The position numbers were made by a program, and so were the translations under genes. DNA of 14,081 nt from Lutibacter sp. UBA4458 (lineage in GTDB: Bacteria; Bacteroidota; Bacteroidia; Flavobacteriales; Flavobacteriaceae), in assembly GCA_002390165.1 (NCBI GenBank), contig DGOU01000144.1, positions 3,562-17,642 of the forward strand. The letters run 5' to 3'. Of this stretch, positions 6,052 to 14,081 are shown piece after piece (position 1 is the first letter of the stretch; every line of letters begins with the position of its first letter). Under the pieces are notes generated by a model that saw only the letters and a list, made by a program, of their open reading frames with translations, searched no databases and had not been told where the DNA came from.

Positions 6052-8484
6052 CTACTTGTTATTAAAATACTTTTTTAAATATTTAATTAGTTTAGTTTTT
6101 TTAATGGGTTTAGATATATATTCATTACATCCTGCTGTGTGTGCTTCCTCTTTGTTTCCCATTAAAGCATAGGCAGTTTGAGCGATAATAATAATGTTTT
6201 TATTAAATTTACGAATAGATTTTGTTGCTTCATATCCATTCATAATAGGCATTTTAATATCCATTAAAATAAGGTCTAATTCTGGGTGGTTTTCACATAT
6301 TTTTATGGCTTGTAAACCTGTGGTTGCTCTATAAACGGTGTTAAAATAACCTTCTAAAATAATGTTTAAATACTGAAAAGCATAATCATCATCCTCAGCA
6401 ATTAATACATTTATTTTTTTTGAGAGTGCTAAATCAGATAGGTTTGAATTATCTATTTGAGGTTTTGGTTTTTCAATGGTTTCCTTTATTAAAGGCAAAG
6501 TAAAATAAAAGGTACTTCCACTTCCTTCTTTAGAGTTTACCCAAATTTTTCCACCCATCATTTCAATATAAGATTTGGAAATTGATAATCCCAAACCAGA
6601 GCCTTCATAAACGTTTTTATCTTCAATATCGGCTTGAACAAATCTATCAAAAATTGCTTTTTGTCTATTTTTAGGAATACCAATACCAGTATCGGATACA
6701 AAAAATTCTATTACTTTATTTTTTATGGAATAACCAAAAATAATGTTTCCTTGATTGCTATATTTAATAGCATTTTTTAATAAGTTAGTTACTACAGCAT
6801 CAAATTTTGGGCGATCGCTTTCAATAACTAAGTCTTCGTTTTTTCTTTCTAAATTAATAGACAATTTTATTCCTTTATTTACCACTTCAGGTTTATAAAA
6901 TTCATATAAATTAAATAATTCTTCATTTATGTTAATGGCAGATGTATTTAAATTTATTTGTCCTGTTTCTAATTTAGAGATGTCCATTAAATCATTGAGA
7001 GTACTAAGCAATCTCTTACTACTTTTCCTAATAATATCAATATATTTTTGTTGTTTAGTATCGGTTAATTCAGGATTTTTTAATAAATCAGTAAACCCTA
7101 AAATTCCGTTCATTGGTGTTCGAATTTCGTGGCTTATATTGTGAAGAAAAGCTGTTTTTAAACGATCGGATTCTGTTGCTTTTTTTAAAGCAATTTTTAA
7201 ATTTTCTACTATTTTTTTACGATGGATAGAAATACTAATTTGTTCTGAAACAAATTCTAACAAATCTTTATCTTTTTCGGTATAAGCATTTTTATTTGTA
7301 TAATTTTGTACAGCAATAATTCCTATAGGATTTTTATCTATTACAAGAGGTACACCAAGCCAAATTTCAGGCATAGTTCCTAATAATTGTATATTATTTT
7401 TTTTAACTAATGCAACTAATTCTTCTTTTGAAATTAATAAGGATTTTTTGGCTTTAATTATATAATCTGTCAACGTATTACCAGCAGGTATTTCCTTAAA
7501 ACTATCTTTTTCATCCTTAAAAAATGGTAAAGAAATAGTATTAGTTTCTTTATTATGAAGAGCAATATAAAAACTATTGGTATTTATTATTGTTCCTAAT
7601 TTCTCTTTTATAATGGTTATTAATTGATATAAGTTTTCACTTTGAATAACTGCGTTTGAAATATGAAATAAAACTTTTTGAATTTGTTCAGCTTTTTTAC
7701 GTTTTGTAATGTTTTGTATTACGCCTTTAAAAGTTTGATTTACTACATTTACTTCACCAATTCCTTCCATCCATTTTAAGGTTTTCGTATTTTTGGTAAT
7801 AATCCTAAACTCGTGATGGTATTTTGAACCTTTTTCAATAGCTTTTTTTAGTACTTCATTATTAGTTTCTACATCGTTTGGATGAATTAATTTACGCCAT
7901 TCAGAAAATTTTAGCTCTTTTGTTTTTTCTAGTTCGGTTACATCAAAAAATGTGTTAGAGCACATTCCTAAATTTGTTTTTAAGTCTAAATTAAAGGAAC
8001 CTATTTGAGCTATTTGTTGTGCATTTTGTAAATTTTGTTCACTTACTTGTAGTTCATTAGTTCTTTCTTCAACTAATTCTTCTAATTTTTGATGGTATTT
8101 TTTTAATTCTTTTTCGTTATTAAATCTATCAATAGCATTTTTAACGGTTATAACTAACGTTTTTAAATAATAACCATCAACATCTTTAATTAAATAATCA
8201 AAAGCACCTTTTTTTAAAGCATTTACTGCAATTTCTTCACTTCCTGTACCAGTAACAACAACAATAGGGATATTTAAATTTAAGTCTAAAATTTCAAAAG
8301 TAGTGCCATCTCCTAAAAAATAATCGGAAACCACTGCATCATAGGTGTTATTTTTTAAGGCTTTTTTAGCTTCTTTAATAGAATTAACCACATGATAAGT
8401 ATATGGAAAATCATGTTTTTTGGTAAACCGTTCAAAAGCCATTTGGTCAACTTTATCATCTTCAATTACAAGTAGATGTTTCAT
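6052..8484 (-). CDS. Soluble hybrid histidine kinase (REC-PAS-GAF-HisKA-HATPase-REC)
   Basis: The protein has 810 residues from the ATG at 8484 (MKHLLVIEDDK), preferred over a GTG at 8511 because it leaves a 4-nt gap to the receiver gene instead of an overlap and starts at the first strand of the receiver fold. Domains: N-terminal receiver about 1-120 (acidic E8-D10, phosphoacceptor D54 in SDYFLGD, T78, K100); coiled coil 121-150; PAS about 155-265; GAF about 270-420; dimerisation domain with phosphoacceptor H452 in NISHEIRTPMNG; ATPase domain with N568/N571, DTGIG from D598 and GSGLGLS from G628; C-terminal receiver about 690-805 (D742 in LMDIKMP, T770, K792). All catalytic residues are present. 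No membrane helix is seen, so it is cytosolic and is probably driven through its N-terminal receiver by the kinase encoded upstream. No Hpt domain or output domain is attached. It is the third gene of the kinase operon. Confidence 0.93.
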   Translation of the reverse strand: MKHLLVIEDDKVDQMAFERFTKKHDFPYTYHVVNSIKEAKKALKNNTYDAVVSDYFLGDGTTFEILDLNLNIPIVVVTGTGSEEIAVNALKKGAFDYLIKDVDGYYLKTLVITVKNAIDRFNNEKELKKYHQKLEELVEERTNELQVSEQNLQNAQQIAQIGSFNLDLKTNLGMCSNTFFDVTELEKTKELKFSEWRKLIHPNDVETNNEVLKKAIEKGSKYHHEFRIITKNTKTLKWMEGIGEVNVVNQTFKGVIQNITKRKKAEQIQKVLFHISNAVIQSENLYQLITIIKEKLGTIINTNSFYIALHNKETNTISLPFFKDEKDSFKEIPAGNTLTDYIIKAKKSLLISKEELVALVKKNNIQLLGTMPEIWLGVPLVIDKNPIGIIAVQNYTNKNAYTEKDKDLLEFVSEQISISIHRKKIVENLKIALKKATESDRLKTAFLHNISHEIRTPMNGILGFTDLLKNPELTDTKQQKYIDIIRKSSKRLLSTLNDLMDISKLETGQINLNTSAININEELFNLYEFYKPEVVNKGIKLSINLERKNEDLVIESDRPKFDAVVTNLLKNAIKYSNQGNIIFGYSIKNKVIEFFVSDTGIGIPKNRQKAIFDRFVQADIEDKNVYEGSGLGLSISKSYIEMMGGKIWVNSKEGSGSTFYFTLPLIKETIEKPKPQIDNSNLSDLALSKKINVLIAEDDDYAFQYLNIILEGYFNTVYRATTGLQAIKICENHPELDLILMDIKMPIMNGYEATKSIRKFNKNIIIIAQTAYALMGNKEEAHTAGCNEYISKPIKKTKLIKYLKKYFNNK

Positions 8485-8488
8485 AAAT

Positions 8489-8917
8489 TTATTTTTTTTC
8501 AGGTAATTCACTAAGTGTCCAATATAAATGGATGGTTTTTATGGTTTCTACAAATTGTAAATAATCTACAGGTTTTATCATATAACCAGAAACTCCTAAA
8601 TTAAAACTCTCCATTTTATCTTGTTCTGCTTTTGAGGTAGTTAATACCACAACAGGAATTCTTTTAAAATCTATATTTTTTTTTATTACTTGTAAAAACT
8701 CAATCCCATTCATTTTTGGCATATTTAAATCTAATAAAATAATGCCCGGACGTGTGTTTGATTTGTTTTTTAAATAATCTAAAGCTTCTAAGCCATTGTT
8801 GCAAACGGCAATAGGATTGGTGATTTTAATCTCTTTTAAAGCTCTTTTAATGGTCATAATATCTACTAAATCATCTTCCACTAATAAAATTAATACTTCT
8901 GATTGCATATTATTCAT
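8489..8917 (-). CDS. Stand-alone receiver, Rcp1-like response regulator
   Basis: This 142-residue single-domain response regulator has no output domain. It has acidic residues E14-D16, phosphoacceptor D63 in ILLDLNMPKMNG, Thr93-Thr94 in VLTTS and K115 in MIKPVD. The sequence ISYLE-type details such as ALDYLKNK and the long loop between strands 3 and 4 resemble the Rcp1 group that pairs with Cph1-type kinases. Its ATG overlaps the last 8 nt of the large kinase gene (ATGAATAA), suggesting translational coupling, and the hybrid kinase starts 4 nt after its stop. It most likely accepts phosphate from the large kinase and either relays it or releases it as a sink. A second in-frame ATG at codon 4 is possible. 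Confidence 0.93.
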   Translation of the reverse strand: MNNMQSEVLILLVEDDLVDIMTIKRALKEIKITNPIAVCNNGLEALDYLKNKSNTRPGIILLDLNMPKMNGIEFLQVIKKNIDFKRIPVVVLTTSKAEQDKMESFNLGVSGYMIKPVDYLQFVETIKTIHLYWTLSELPEKK

Positions 8918-11900
8918 TTTTAATTATTTTTTTAATAGTAACATAAAACGTAGAGCCTACTCCAACTTTTGAGGTAAGCCGTACATCGCCTCCATATATT
9001 TGAGCAATACGTTTTACCAAACTTAAACCAATTCCTGTACCTTCTTGTTCGTCTCGTGAAACTAATCGTTGAAATATTTTAAATATTCTATCAAAATACT
9101 GGTTATCAATACCACAACCATTATCTTTAACATAAAACTCATAAAAATTATCTCGTTCGTTTATCCCAATATTAATAAACCCTTTTGGTTTATCCATAAA
9201 TTTAATAGCATTTTGTATTAAATTTTGAAATAATTGAGTAATTCTCGTTGGATCAGCGGTTATAACAGGCAATATCGTATCTATTTTTATTTGTATGTAT
9301 TCTGGTGGATTCATTAATTCAATGGTGTCTTTCACTAAATTATTTAGGTTTATGATAACTTCTTTTTCTTGCGTTTTACCAATTCTTGAAAATTGTAATA
9401 TACCTTCAATTAAATTATCGAGCCGTTGTACTCTACCAATCAATAAATTTAATTGTTTTTGACCATCTTCATCTATTTTATCGGCATAATCTTGAGATAA
9501 CCAATAACTTAATTGACTTATAGCTCGAAGTGGCGCTTTTAAATCGTGCGATACAATTTGAGCAAAATCGCGTAATTCTCTATTTGAATGTTCTAATTCT
9601 TTAGTGCGTTCTTCCACTTTACTTTCTAATTCATTGGTATAAGCTATAATTTCTTCTTTTAATTTCCATTGTTGAACAGAAATTGCTAATTGGCTTGCTA
9701 TTTCTTTAATTATTTGAACGTTTTCTTTGGTAAAATAACTGGCTTTATCTGTAGAGATATTTAACATGCCAGTTAATTTATTTTCAATCATAAGCGGAGC
9801 AATAATAACAGCATTTACGTTATTATTAATAAGGTCTTTAAATATATATGAGGATGTTTTACTTGTTTTTAAATTATTTATTAATTGAACATTTCCTGTT
9901 TTTAATAAAGGCAAATCTACCAAATCATAATTATTTTTAGAGGTATTGGAGTTTGCTTTAATTTTTATTTTAAAATCTGAAATTAATTCAATTCTATTAA
10001 ATGAATTGTTAGTAGCGTCATATAATCCAAAAGAAGCTAATTTAAAGGGAATTAATTGTTTTAATTCTTTAAAAACATTTGCTGCAATATTTTTAGGAGA
10101 TTTTGCTATTAATATAGATTTATCTAAATTATGAAGTAATTCTAATCTATTTGCATAGTTTTTTAAGGCTTTTTCTGCCAGTCTTATATCGGTAATATCA
10201 TGAACGGACCCTACAAGATGGGTACAAACTCCGTTGTTATTATATATTGGAGAAATTGTAACTTGACCTGTTTTTGTTCCTGTAGGGTATTTTGTAGTTT
10301 CTTCCCAACTAACCACTTTATTTTTATTTATTGCTTCTTGGTATTTTTTTAGAACCAAAGTTAAGGAGGATTCTGGTATAATATTGTTAACATATTTACC
10401 TTCTACATTTTTTTTTGAAACCCCAGTAGTTTTAACAAATGCCTTGTTTACAGAAACAAATCGGTATTTATTTTTTTTCTCCACTTTTAAATAGAAAATA
10501 ATATCTTCAACGGTGTTATGAATTGAAGACATTTGTTGTTCTCTTTCATAAAGAGCAATTTCAGCGAGTTTTTGCTCTGTAATATCATATACAGTACCAG
10601 TGGAATTTTGCGGTACTCCATTTTTATCAAAAACAGTTTTTCCTCTTTCAATTACATATTTTATTTGTCCAGATTTTAATAACAAACGGTGTTCTATTTT
10701 ATAAGTAGTTTTGGTTTTTAATGAGTTTAAATAAGCAGTATTTACTTTTACTCGATCATCTGGATGAATGTTTTCTAAAAAAGTTTCATAAGTAGCTTTA
10801 AATTCTTGAGGTTTTAAATTAAAAATTCTATAAACTTCATCAGACCATTTAAGTTTATTGCTTATTAAATCAAGGTGCCAATGTCCTAAATGTGCAATTT
10901 TTTGAGCCTCTTTTAATTTTAATTCACTTTTAATTATTTTTTCTGCTGCTTTTTTGCGTTCTGTAACATCTCTTATAATAGATTGATAAGTTCCATCAGG
11001 CATCATTTTTGAATGCATTTCAATGAATACAGCTTTTCCGTCAGAACGCAATAATTTCCGTTGCGCTATTATTGTTTCACCTTTTAAAAGTAAATCAAAC
11101 CTTAAGGGTTTAGCATTTGCTTCTACTTTTGAAAACAAGGAGCTAATATGTTTTCCTACTAGTTCATCATAAGTTTTTTCTGTAATATTTAATGCAGATG
11201 TGTTGGCATTAGTAATTATTCCTTTTGGTGAACCCTGTAAAATTCCATCCACAGCAAGTTCAATTATTTCGCGGTACTTAGTTTCACTTTTTTTTAATGA
11301 TTCTTCGGCTATTTTACGTTCTGTAATATCTTGAAAAAATATGGCAAGTCCATTTTTTGAAGGTATTATTCTATTTTCATACCATTTATTCCAAGGAGTA
11401 TAATAGTCTTCAAAAATAATTTCATTTTGGGTTTTTACAGCTTTGTAATAATTTTTATAAAAAGGTTGGTTTATAGCTTCAGGAAACTCTTTCCAAATAT
11501 TTTTACCAATTAAATCTTTAGGATTTCTACCAAACATTTTTCCTGCTTTTTCATTAACATTAGTATATTCCCAATTGGTATTTAGAGATACATACCCATC
11601 GGTCATGTTTTCTAAAGTGTTAAAAATAAATTTGTTAGCTGTTTTTATTTTTACTTTTGCTATTTTTTTATCATCAATATTTCTTGAAGAAGCAATTAAC
11701 CTTTCTTTTCCGTTAATTTTTACAAGCTGAATACTAACTTCAACCCAAAATACATGTCCATTTTTATGCCTTGCTTGCCATTCAAAAGTTTGGGTACCTT
11801 CTTTTTTAACTTTTTGCATCCATTTATTTGCTTCTTCTTTGGTATAAGGATAAACGTCTGAGCTTAAGGTTTGCATATCATTTTGCATAACTTCTTCTTT

Positions 11901-12830
11901 AGTATATCCAAATTGATTACACATGGCTTTATTTACATCTAAAATTTCTCCAGTTTTTGCATCATGAATAAAAATAGCATCAGAAGTTCCATCAAAAATA
12001 GTTTGATGATAATTTTTAGATTCAATAAGTTCTTGGGATATTTGACTTTTTTCTTTGGTAACTTGTTCAAATTTTTGACGATAGGTAAGGGTTGAAAAAA
12101 GATCTTTAAAAGTCCTTTTTTTCGGTTTTTGGAGGTTAGTTTTCTTATCTACATAAATTAGATAAAATGTAAAAAGAGCAGTATAAATAAATGCCGAAGA
12201 AATTTTAGCTATTAGGTGTGAGTTTAAATTATTTAAAAAATGGTCTGTACCATAATTAACACCAAAATTAAAAAGCAATGAGTCTATGCTTAATACGATT
12301 GCCATTGTAAAAAAAAATCGTAAAAAGAGAGAAGAAATATTTTTTGCAATAATTTCATAAATAAAAATAATTACAAAAACATCTATTAAAAGAGCAATGG
12401 TACCTACTAATGTAATTTTTGATTGTTGTATAAATAATTTTTTAGGAAAATTATAAACATTTAAAATTCCTTCTCCTTCAATTTTTAAACTAATAATGTA
12501 TTGCAAGAGTAATAAAACTAAATTTGCTACAACAATTGCGTAAATTACTTTACGAGCCTCAAAAGCATTTTCTCTAATATAGATAAGCAAAATAGAAAAT
12601 AAACTTCCAGTAAATAATATGGTTCCAGGTGAAATTAAAACACTAGGAGTAATTTCAAAATAAAGTGTATTGTATAAAAACACTTGCATAAATTGAAACA
12701 ATCCTAATGTAATAAACAATAGACTAAATCCAAATATAGACCGCAATTTGAATAAAGTTAAAAGTAAACTACCTACTATAATACATTGTAAAACAAGAAT
12801 TAAAATTTGGTTATAAGCAATAGCGTGCAT
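8910..12830 (-). CDS. 7-TM multi-PAS/GAF sensor histidine kinase (Cph1-type kinase core)
   Basis: The protein has 1306 residues. Seven hydrophobic helices fill about 8-227 (near 8-28, 31-53, 62-85, 95-115, 138-161, 168-190 and 207-227). A coiled coil about 240-270 leads to five PAS domains at about 270-390, 400-508, 515-628, 640-757 and 765-886, each ending in a DIT/DVT-type PAC motif. A GAF domain follows (about 890-1055), then a coiled coil and the dimerisation domain with H1095 in IVSHDLKAPLRAI. The ATPase domain has N1203/N1207, DNGCG from D1236 and GTGIGLS from G1264. The kinase core is of the ETR1/Cph1 kind, which usually pairs with small Rcp1-like receivers, as here. No chromophore-binding Cys motif is seen in the GAF. 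The N-terminal membrane part resembles the VUT/YhhQ transporter family by eye (SPGTILFTGSLF, then EARKVIYAIVVANL). It is the first gene of a minus-strand operon. Ligand and PAS cofactors are unknown. Confidence 0.93.
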   Translation of the reverse strand: MHAIAYNQILILVLQCIIVGSLLLTLFKLRSIFGFSLLFITLGLFQFMQVFLYNTLYFEITPSVLISPGTILFTGSLFSILLIYIRENAFEARKVIYAIVVANLVLLLLQYIISLKIEGEGILNVYNFPKKLFIQQSKITLVGTIALLIDVFVIIFIYEIIAKNISSLFLRFFFTMAIVLSIDSLLFNFGVNYGTDHFLNNLNSHLIAKISSAFIYTALFTFYLIYVDKKTNLQKPKKRTFKDLFSTLTYRQKFEQVTKEKSQISQELIESKNYHQTIFDGTSDAIFIHDAKTGEILDVNKAMCNQFGYTKEEVMQNDMQTLSSDVYPYTKEEANKWMQKVKKEGTQTFEWQARHKNGHVFWVEVSIQLVKINGKERLIASSRNIDDKKIAKVKIKTANKFIFNTLENMTDGYVSLNTNWEYTNVNEKAGKMFGRNPKDLIGKNIWKEFPEAINQPFYKNYYKAVKTQNEIIFEDYYTPWNKWYENRIIPSKNGLAIFFQDITERKIAEESLKKSETKYREIIELAVDGILQGSPKGIITNANTSALNITEKTYDELVGKHISSLFSKVEANAKPLRFDLLLKGETIIAQRKLLRSDGKAVFIEMHSKMMPDGTYQSIIRDVTERKKAAEKIIKSELKLKEAQKIAHLGHWHLDLISNKLKWSDEVYRIFNLKPQEFKATYETFLENIHPDDRVKVNTAYLNSLKTKTTYKIEHRLLLKSGQIKYVIERGKTVFDKNGVPQNSTGTVYDITEQKLAEIALYEREQQMSSIHNTVEDIIFYLKVEKKNKYRFVSVNKAFVKTTGVSKKNVEGKYVNNIIPESSLTLVLKKYQEAINKNKVVSWEETTKYPTGTKTGQVTISPIYNNNGVCTHLVGSVHDITDIRLAEKALKNYANRLELLHNLDKSILIAKSPKNIAANVFKELKQLIPFKLASFGLYDATNNSFNRIELISDFKIKIKANSNTSKNNYDLVDLPLLKTGNVQLINNLKTSKTSSYIFKDLINNNVNAVIIAPLMIENKLTGMLNISTDKASYFTKENVQIIKEIASQLAISVQQWKLKEEIIAYTNELESKVEERTKELEHSNRELRDFAQIVSHDLKAPLRAISQLSYWLSQDYADKIDEDGQKQLNLLIGRVQRLDNLIEGILQFSRIGKTQEKEVIINLNNLVKDTIELMNPPEYIQIKIDTILPVITADPTRITQLFQNLIQNAIKFMDKPKGFINIGINERDNFYEFYVKDNGCGIDNQYFDRIFKIFQRLVSRDEQEGTGIGLSLVKRIAQIYGGDVRLTSKVGVGSTFYVTIKKIIKNE

Positions 12831-12876
12831 AATTATTTTAAGCAGTTTTTTAAATTAAATTGGTAAACAGGTACTA

Positions 12877-12893
12877 TAATTTTATTAAAATTA
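12877..12893. repeat. 17-bp palindrome in the divergent intergenic region
   Basis: TAATTTTA-T-TAAAATTA is a perfect dyad, 46 bp upstream of the large kinase's ATG and about 120 bp upstream of the divergent SRPBCC gene. It is made of A and T only, so chance is a real possibility. It could be a regulator site in the 186-bp region that must hold promoters for both directions. I found no convincing TTG/TAnnTTTG pair on either strand there. Confidence 0.3.
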
Positions 12894-13016
12894 ACACATT
12901 TAATTGTTATATTTTAATAAATAAGATTAAAATGCTACTATTATATAGTATTCTAAAAATATTATTCTTTATTTTTACTTATCCTTAAAATTGTAATAAT
13001 TAACTAAATATATATC

Positions 13017-13556
13017 ATGAAATTTTTAAAAACTATTGGAATTGTTGTTATTAGCATTATTGCTCTACTATTAATTGTAGCTTTATTTGTATCTAACGAT
13101 TTTAATTACGAAAAATCTATAACTATTAATACACCAATTGAAAAAGTATGGGAACATACCAATAAATTATCGGCTATGGATGTTTGGACGCCATGGTTAG
13201 ATTATGATCCTAATATGAAAATTGAAATTACTGGTACTGACGGAACTATTGGAGCAATGAGTACATGGAAAAGTGATAACGAAAATGTTGGCTCTGGAAG
13301 CCAAACTATAACTAAAATAGAAGCACCAACTTTATTAGCAACCAAATTAAAATTTGCGGAACCTTTTGAAAGTGAGGCAGATGGTTATTTAAAATTAAAA
13401 GAAGAAGGAAACAATACTTTAGTAACTTGGGGTTTTAAAAGTAAAATGCCTTATCCTTTTAACTTAATGAAATTAACCATGAATATGGAAGAAGCTGTTG
13501 GAAAAGATTTTGGTTTAGGACTTAATAAATTGAAAAAGCTTTGTGAAAACGAATAA
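13017..13556 (+). CDS. Membrane-anchored SRPBCC-family protein (START/Bet v1-like fold)
   Basis: The protein has 179 residues. A single N-terminal helix at about 6-26 (IGIVVISIIALLLIVALFV) anchors it in the membrane. The remainder has the layout of polyketide cyclase/dehydrase-type SRPBCC proteins: a first strand and ITINTPIEKVWEHTNK (about 36-51), then a W-containing PWLDYDP segment, paired strands such as STWKSDN and TLVTWGFKSK, and a long C-terminal helix from about 153 to the end. Family members bind hydrophobic ligands in a deep cavity; no ligand or reaction can be read from the sequence. It is divergent from the kinase operon and 64 nt upstream of a mini-gene on the same strand. Function unknown. 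Confidence 0.87.
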   Translation: MKFLKTIGIVVISIIALLLIVALFVSNDFNYEKSITINTPIEKVWEHTNKLSAMDVWTPWLDYDPNMKIEITGTDGTIGAMSTWKSDNENVGSGSQTITKIEAPTLLATKLKFAEPFESEADGYLKLKEEGNNTLVTWGFKSKMPYPFNLMKLTMNMEEAVGKDFGLGLNKLKKLCENE

Positions 13557-13620
13557 ATACCAAAATTTCATTACATTTATTAAAATATAATTAAGATATA
13601 AACTTTTAAAAAATATAAAG

Positions 13621-13725
13621 ATGGCAAAAGGACAAGATGCAAAGAAAAAAGTAAAAAAAGAACCAGTTAAAACTGCAAAAGAAAAAAAAGCAGCTAAAAG
13701 AGATAAAAAACCTAAGTACGAATAG
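13621..13725 (+). CDS. Lysine-rich mini-protein (34 aa), MAKGQD family
   Basis: ATG at 13621 to TAG at 13723-13725 encodes 34 residues: MAKGQDAKKKVKKEP, then VKTAKEKKAAKRDKKPKYE. Fourteen Lys and one Arg against five acidic residues make it very basic; no hydrophobic stretch is present, so it is probably disordered and may bind nucleic acid or ribosomes. I recall similar short proteins starting MAKGQD and containing KEP...KEKRAAKR across flavobacterial genomes, which supports a real gene, but no function is known to me. It sits 64 nt after the SRPBCC gene and 29 nt before the next gene, all on one strand. Confidence 0.72.
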   Translation: MAKGQDAKKKVKKEPVKTAKEKKAAKRDKKPKYE

Positions 13726-13754
13726 TTTACTATTTAGCTTGATTTAAATTTTTT

Positions 13755-13994
13755 ATGAATTTTACGGATTGGCTTGGTTTTAGTGGTGTTTTTTTAATTT
13801 TATTAGCTTATTTTTTAAATAGCTTCGGTTTTATTACTACTAAAAATCTTTCGTTTATTTTATTAAACTTATTTGGTTCTATATTAGCTTGTTTAGCTTC
13901 TGTTTTATTAAAATATGTTCCTTTTATTGTATTAGAAGGTATTTGGGCTTTAGTTTCCTTATTTTCTTTGCTAAAACGGGTTAAGCTATTTTAA
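13755..13994 (+). CDS. CBU_0592-family small membrane protein
   Basis: The protein has 79 residues with three hydrophobic helices at about 7-27, 33-52 and 54-74. The pattern DWLGFSGVFLILLAYFLN, LNLFGSILACLAS and PFIVLEGIWALVSLFSLL matches the small family named after Coxiella CBU_0592, whose members are usually 75-90 residues long. It is predicted to lie in the inner membrane. The family has no established biochemical role. The conserved acidic residue of VLEGIWA lies within or at the edge of the last helix. It follows the lysine-rich mini-gene by 29 nt and could be co-transcribed with it. Confidence 0.82.
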   Translation: MNFTDWLGFSGVFLILLAYFLNSFGFITTKNLSFILLNLFGSILACLASVLLKYVPFIVLEGIWALVSLFSLLKRVKLF

Positions 13995-14081
13995 TTATTA
14001 CAGGGGTGAAGGTATTTTTCATTTAAAAAGAGTATTCCTTTGTGTGTGAAATTTGTATCTATTTAAATCGTAGATTCAAAT

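Noticed and set aside
8485..8511. GTG at 8511 as the start of the hybrid kinase
   Set aside because: It would overlap the receiver gene by 23 nt and add nine residues (MNYLKKNKF) before the receiver fold; the ATG at 8484 fits better.
10140..11700. Recurring short DNA similarity around TCTGTAATATC in the large kinase gene
   Set aside because: These are the repeated PAC ends (DITE/DVTE motifs) of successive PAS domains, i.e. protein-level repeats and not a DNA repeat or CRISPR array.
8910..12830. Large kinase as a bacteriophytochrome
   Set aside because: The kinase core is Cph1-like, but there is no PHY domain and no chromophore-attachment Cys motif in or before the GAF domain.
13995..14081. 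Possible end of another gene at the right edge
   Set aside because: All three minus-strand frames entering from the right edge stop within about 21 bases, and plus-strand frames show no start with a convincing product; nothing can be supported.

Overview
The window is strongly AT-rich chromosomal DNA from a member of the Bacteroidota, most likely a marine-type Flavobacteriaceae (Lutibacter/Polaribacter-like). The basis is base composition, the absence of Shine-Dalgarno sequences before most starts, multi-PAS and hybrid histidine kinases, a very small lysine-rich protein beginning MAKGQD that I recall as common in flavobacteria, and closest-looking protein families. The genus is inference. No rRNA, tRNA, CRISPR array, transposase or phage gene was seen.

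Left block (1-4566, + strand): a 5'-truncated membrane histidine kinase (Cache-like sensor, HAMP, HisKA_3) is followed 4 nt later by its NarL/FixJ-type response regulator. After a 93-nt gap holding inverted repeats and a possible promoter come a small outer-membrane beta-barrel protein of the TorF/Gcw_chp type and, 26 nt on, a complete ammonium transporter. A symmetric A-tract/stem/T-tract terminator closes this block and probably also serves the convergent gene on its right. The order suggests an ammonium-acquisition module (outer-membrane pore plus inner-membrane channel) that the upstream two-component system may control.

Middle block (4597-12830, - strand, read right to left): a 1306-residue kinase with a 7-TM N-terminus, five PAS domains, a GAF domain and a Cph1-type kinase core; a stand-alone Rcp1-like receiver whose start overlaps the kinase's end by 8 nt; and a soluble hybrid kinase (REC-PAS-GAF-HisKA-HATPase-REC) beginning 4 nt after the receiver. 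Together they look like a tightly coupled phosphorelay with three receiver domains but no DNA-binding or enzymatic output domain. A group II PLP-dependent decarboxylase follows 66 nt later on the same strand, with an 11-bp perfect inverted repeat placed right before its start codon.

Right block (13017-13994, + strand, divergent from the kinase operon): a membrane-anchored SRPBCC-fold protein, a 34-residue lysine-rich mini-protein and a 79-residue CBU_0592-type membrane protein. The last 87 bases hold nothing I can identify.

The two most unusual points are the kinase's N-terminal membrane domain, which resembles the VUT/YhhQ (queuosine-precursor transporter) fold by eye, and the two-component/porin/Amt cluster with no PII gene in sight.
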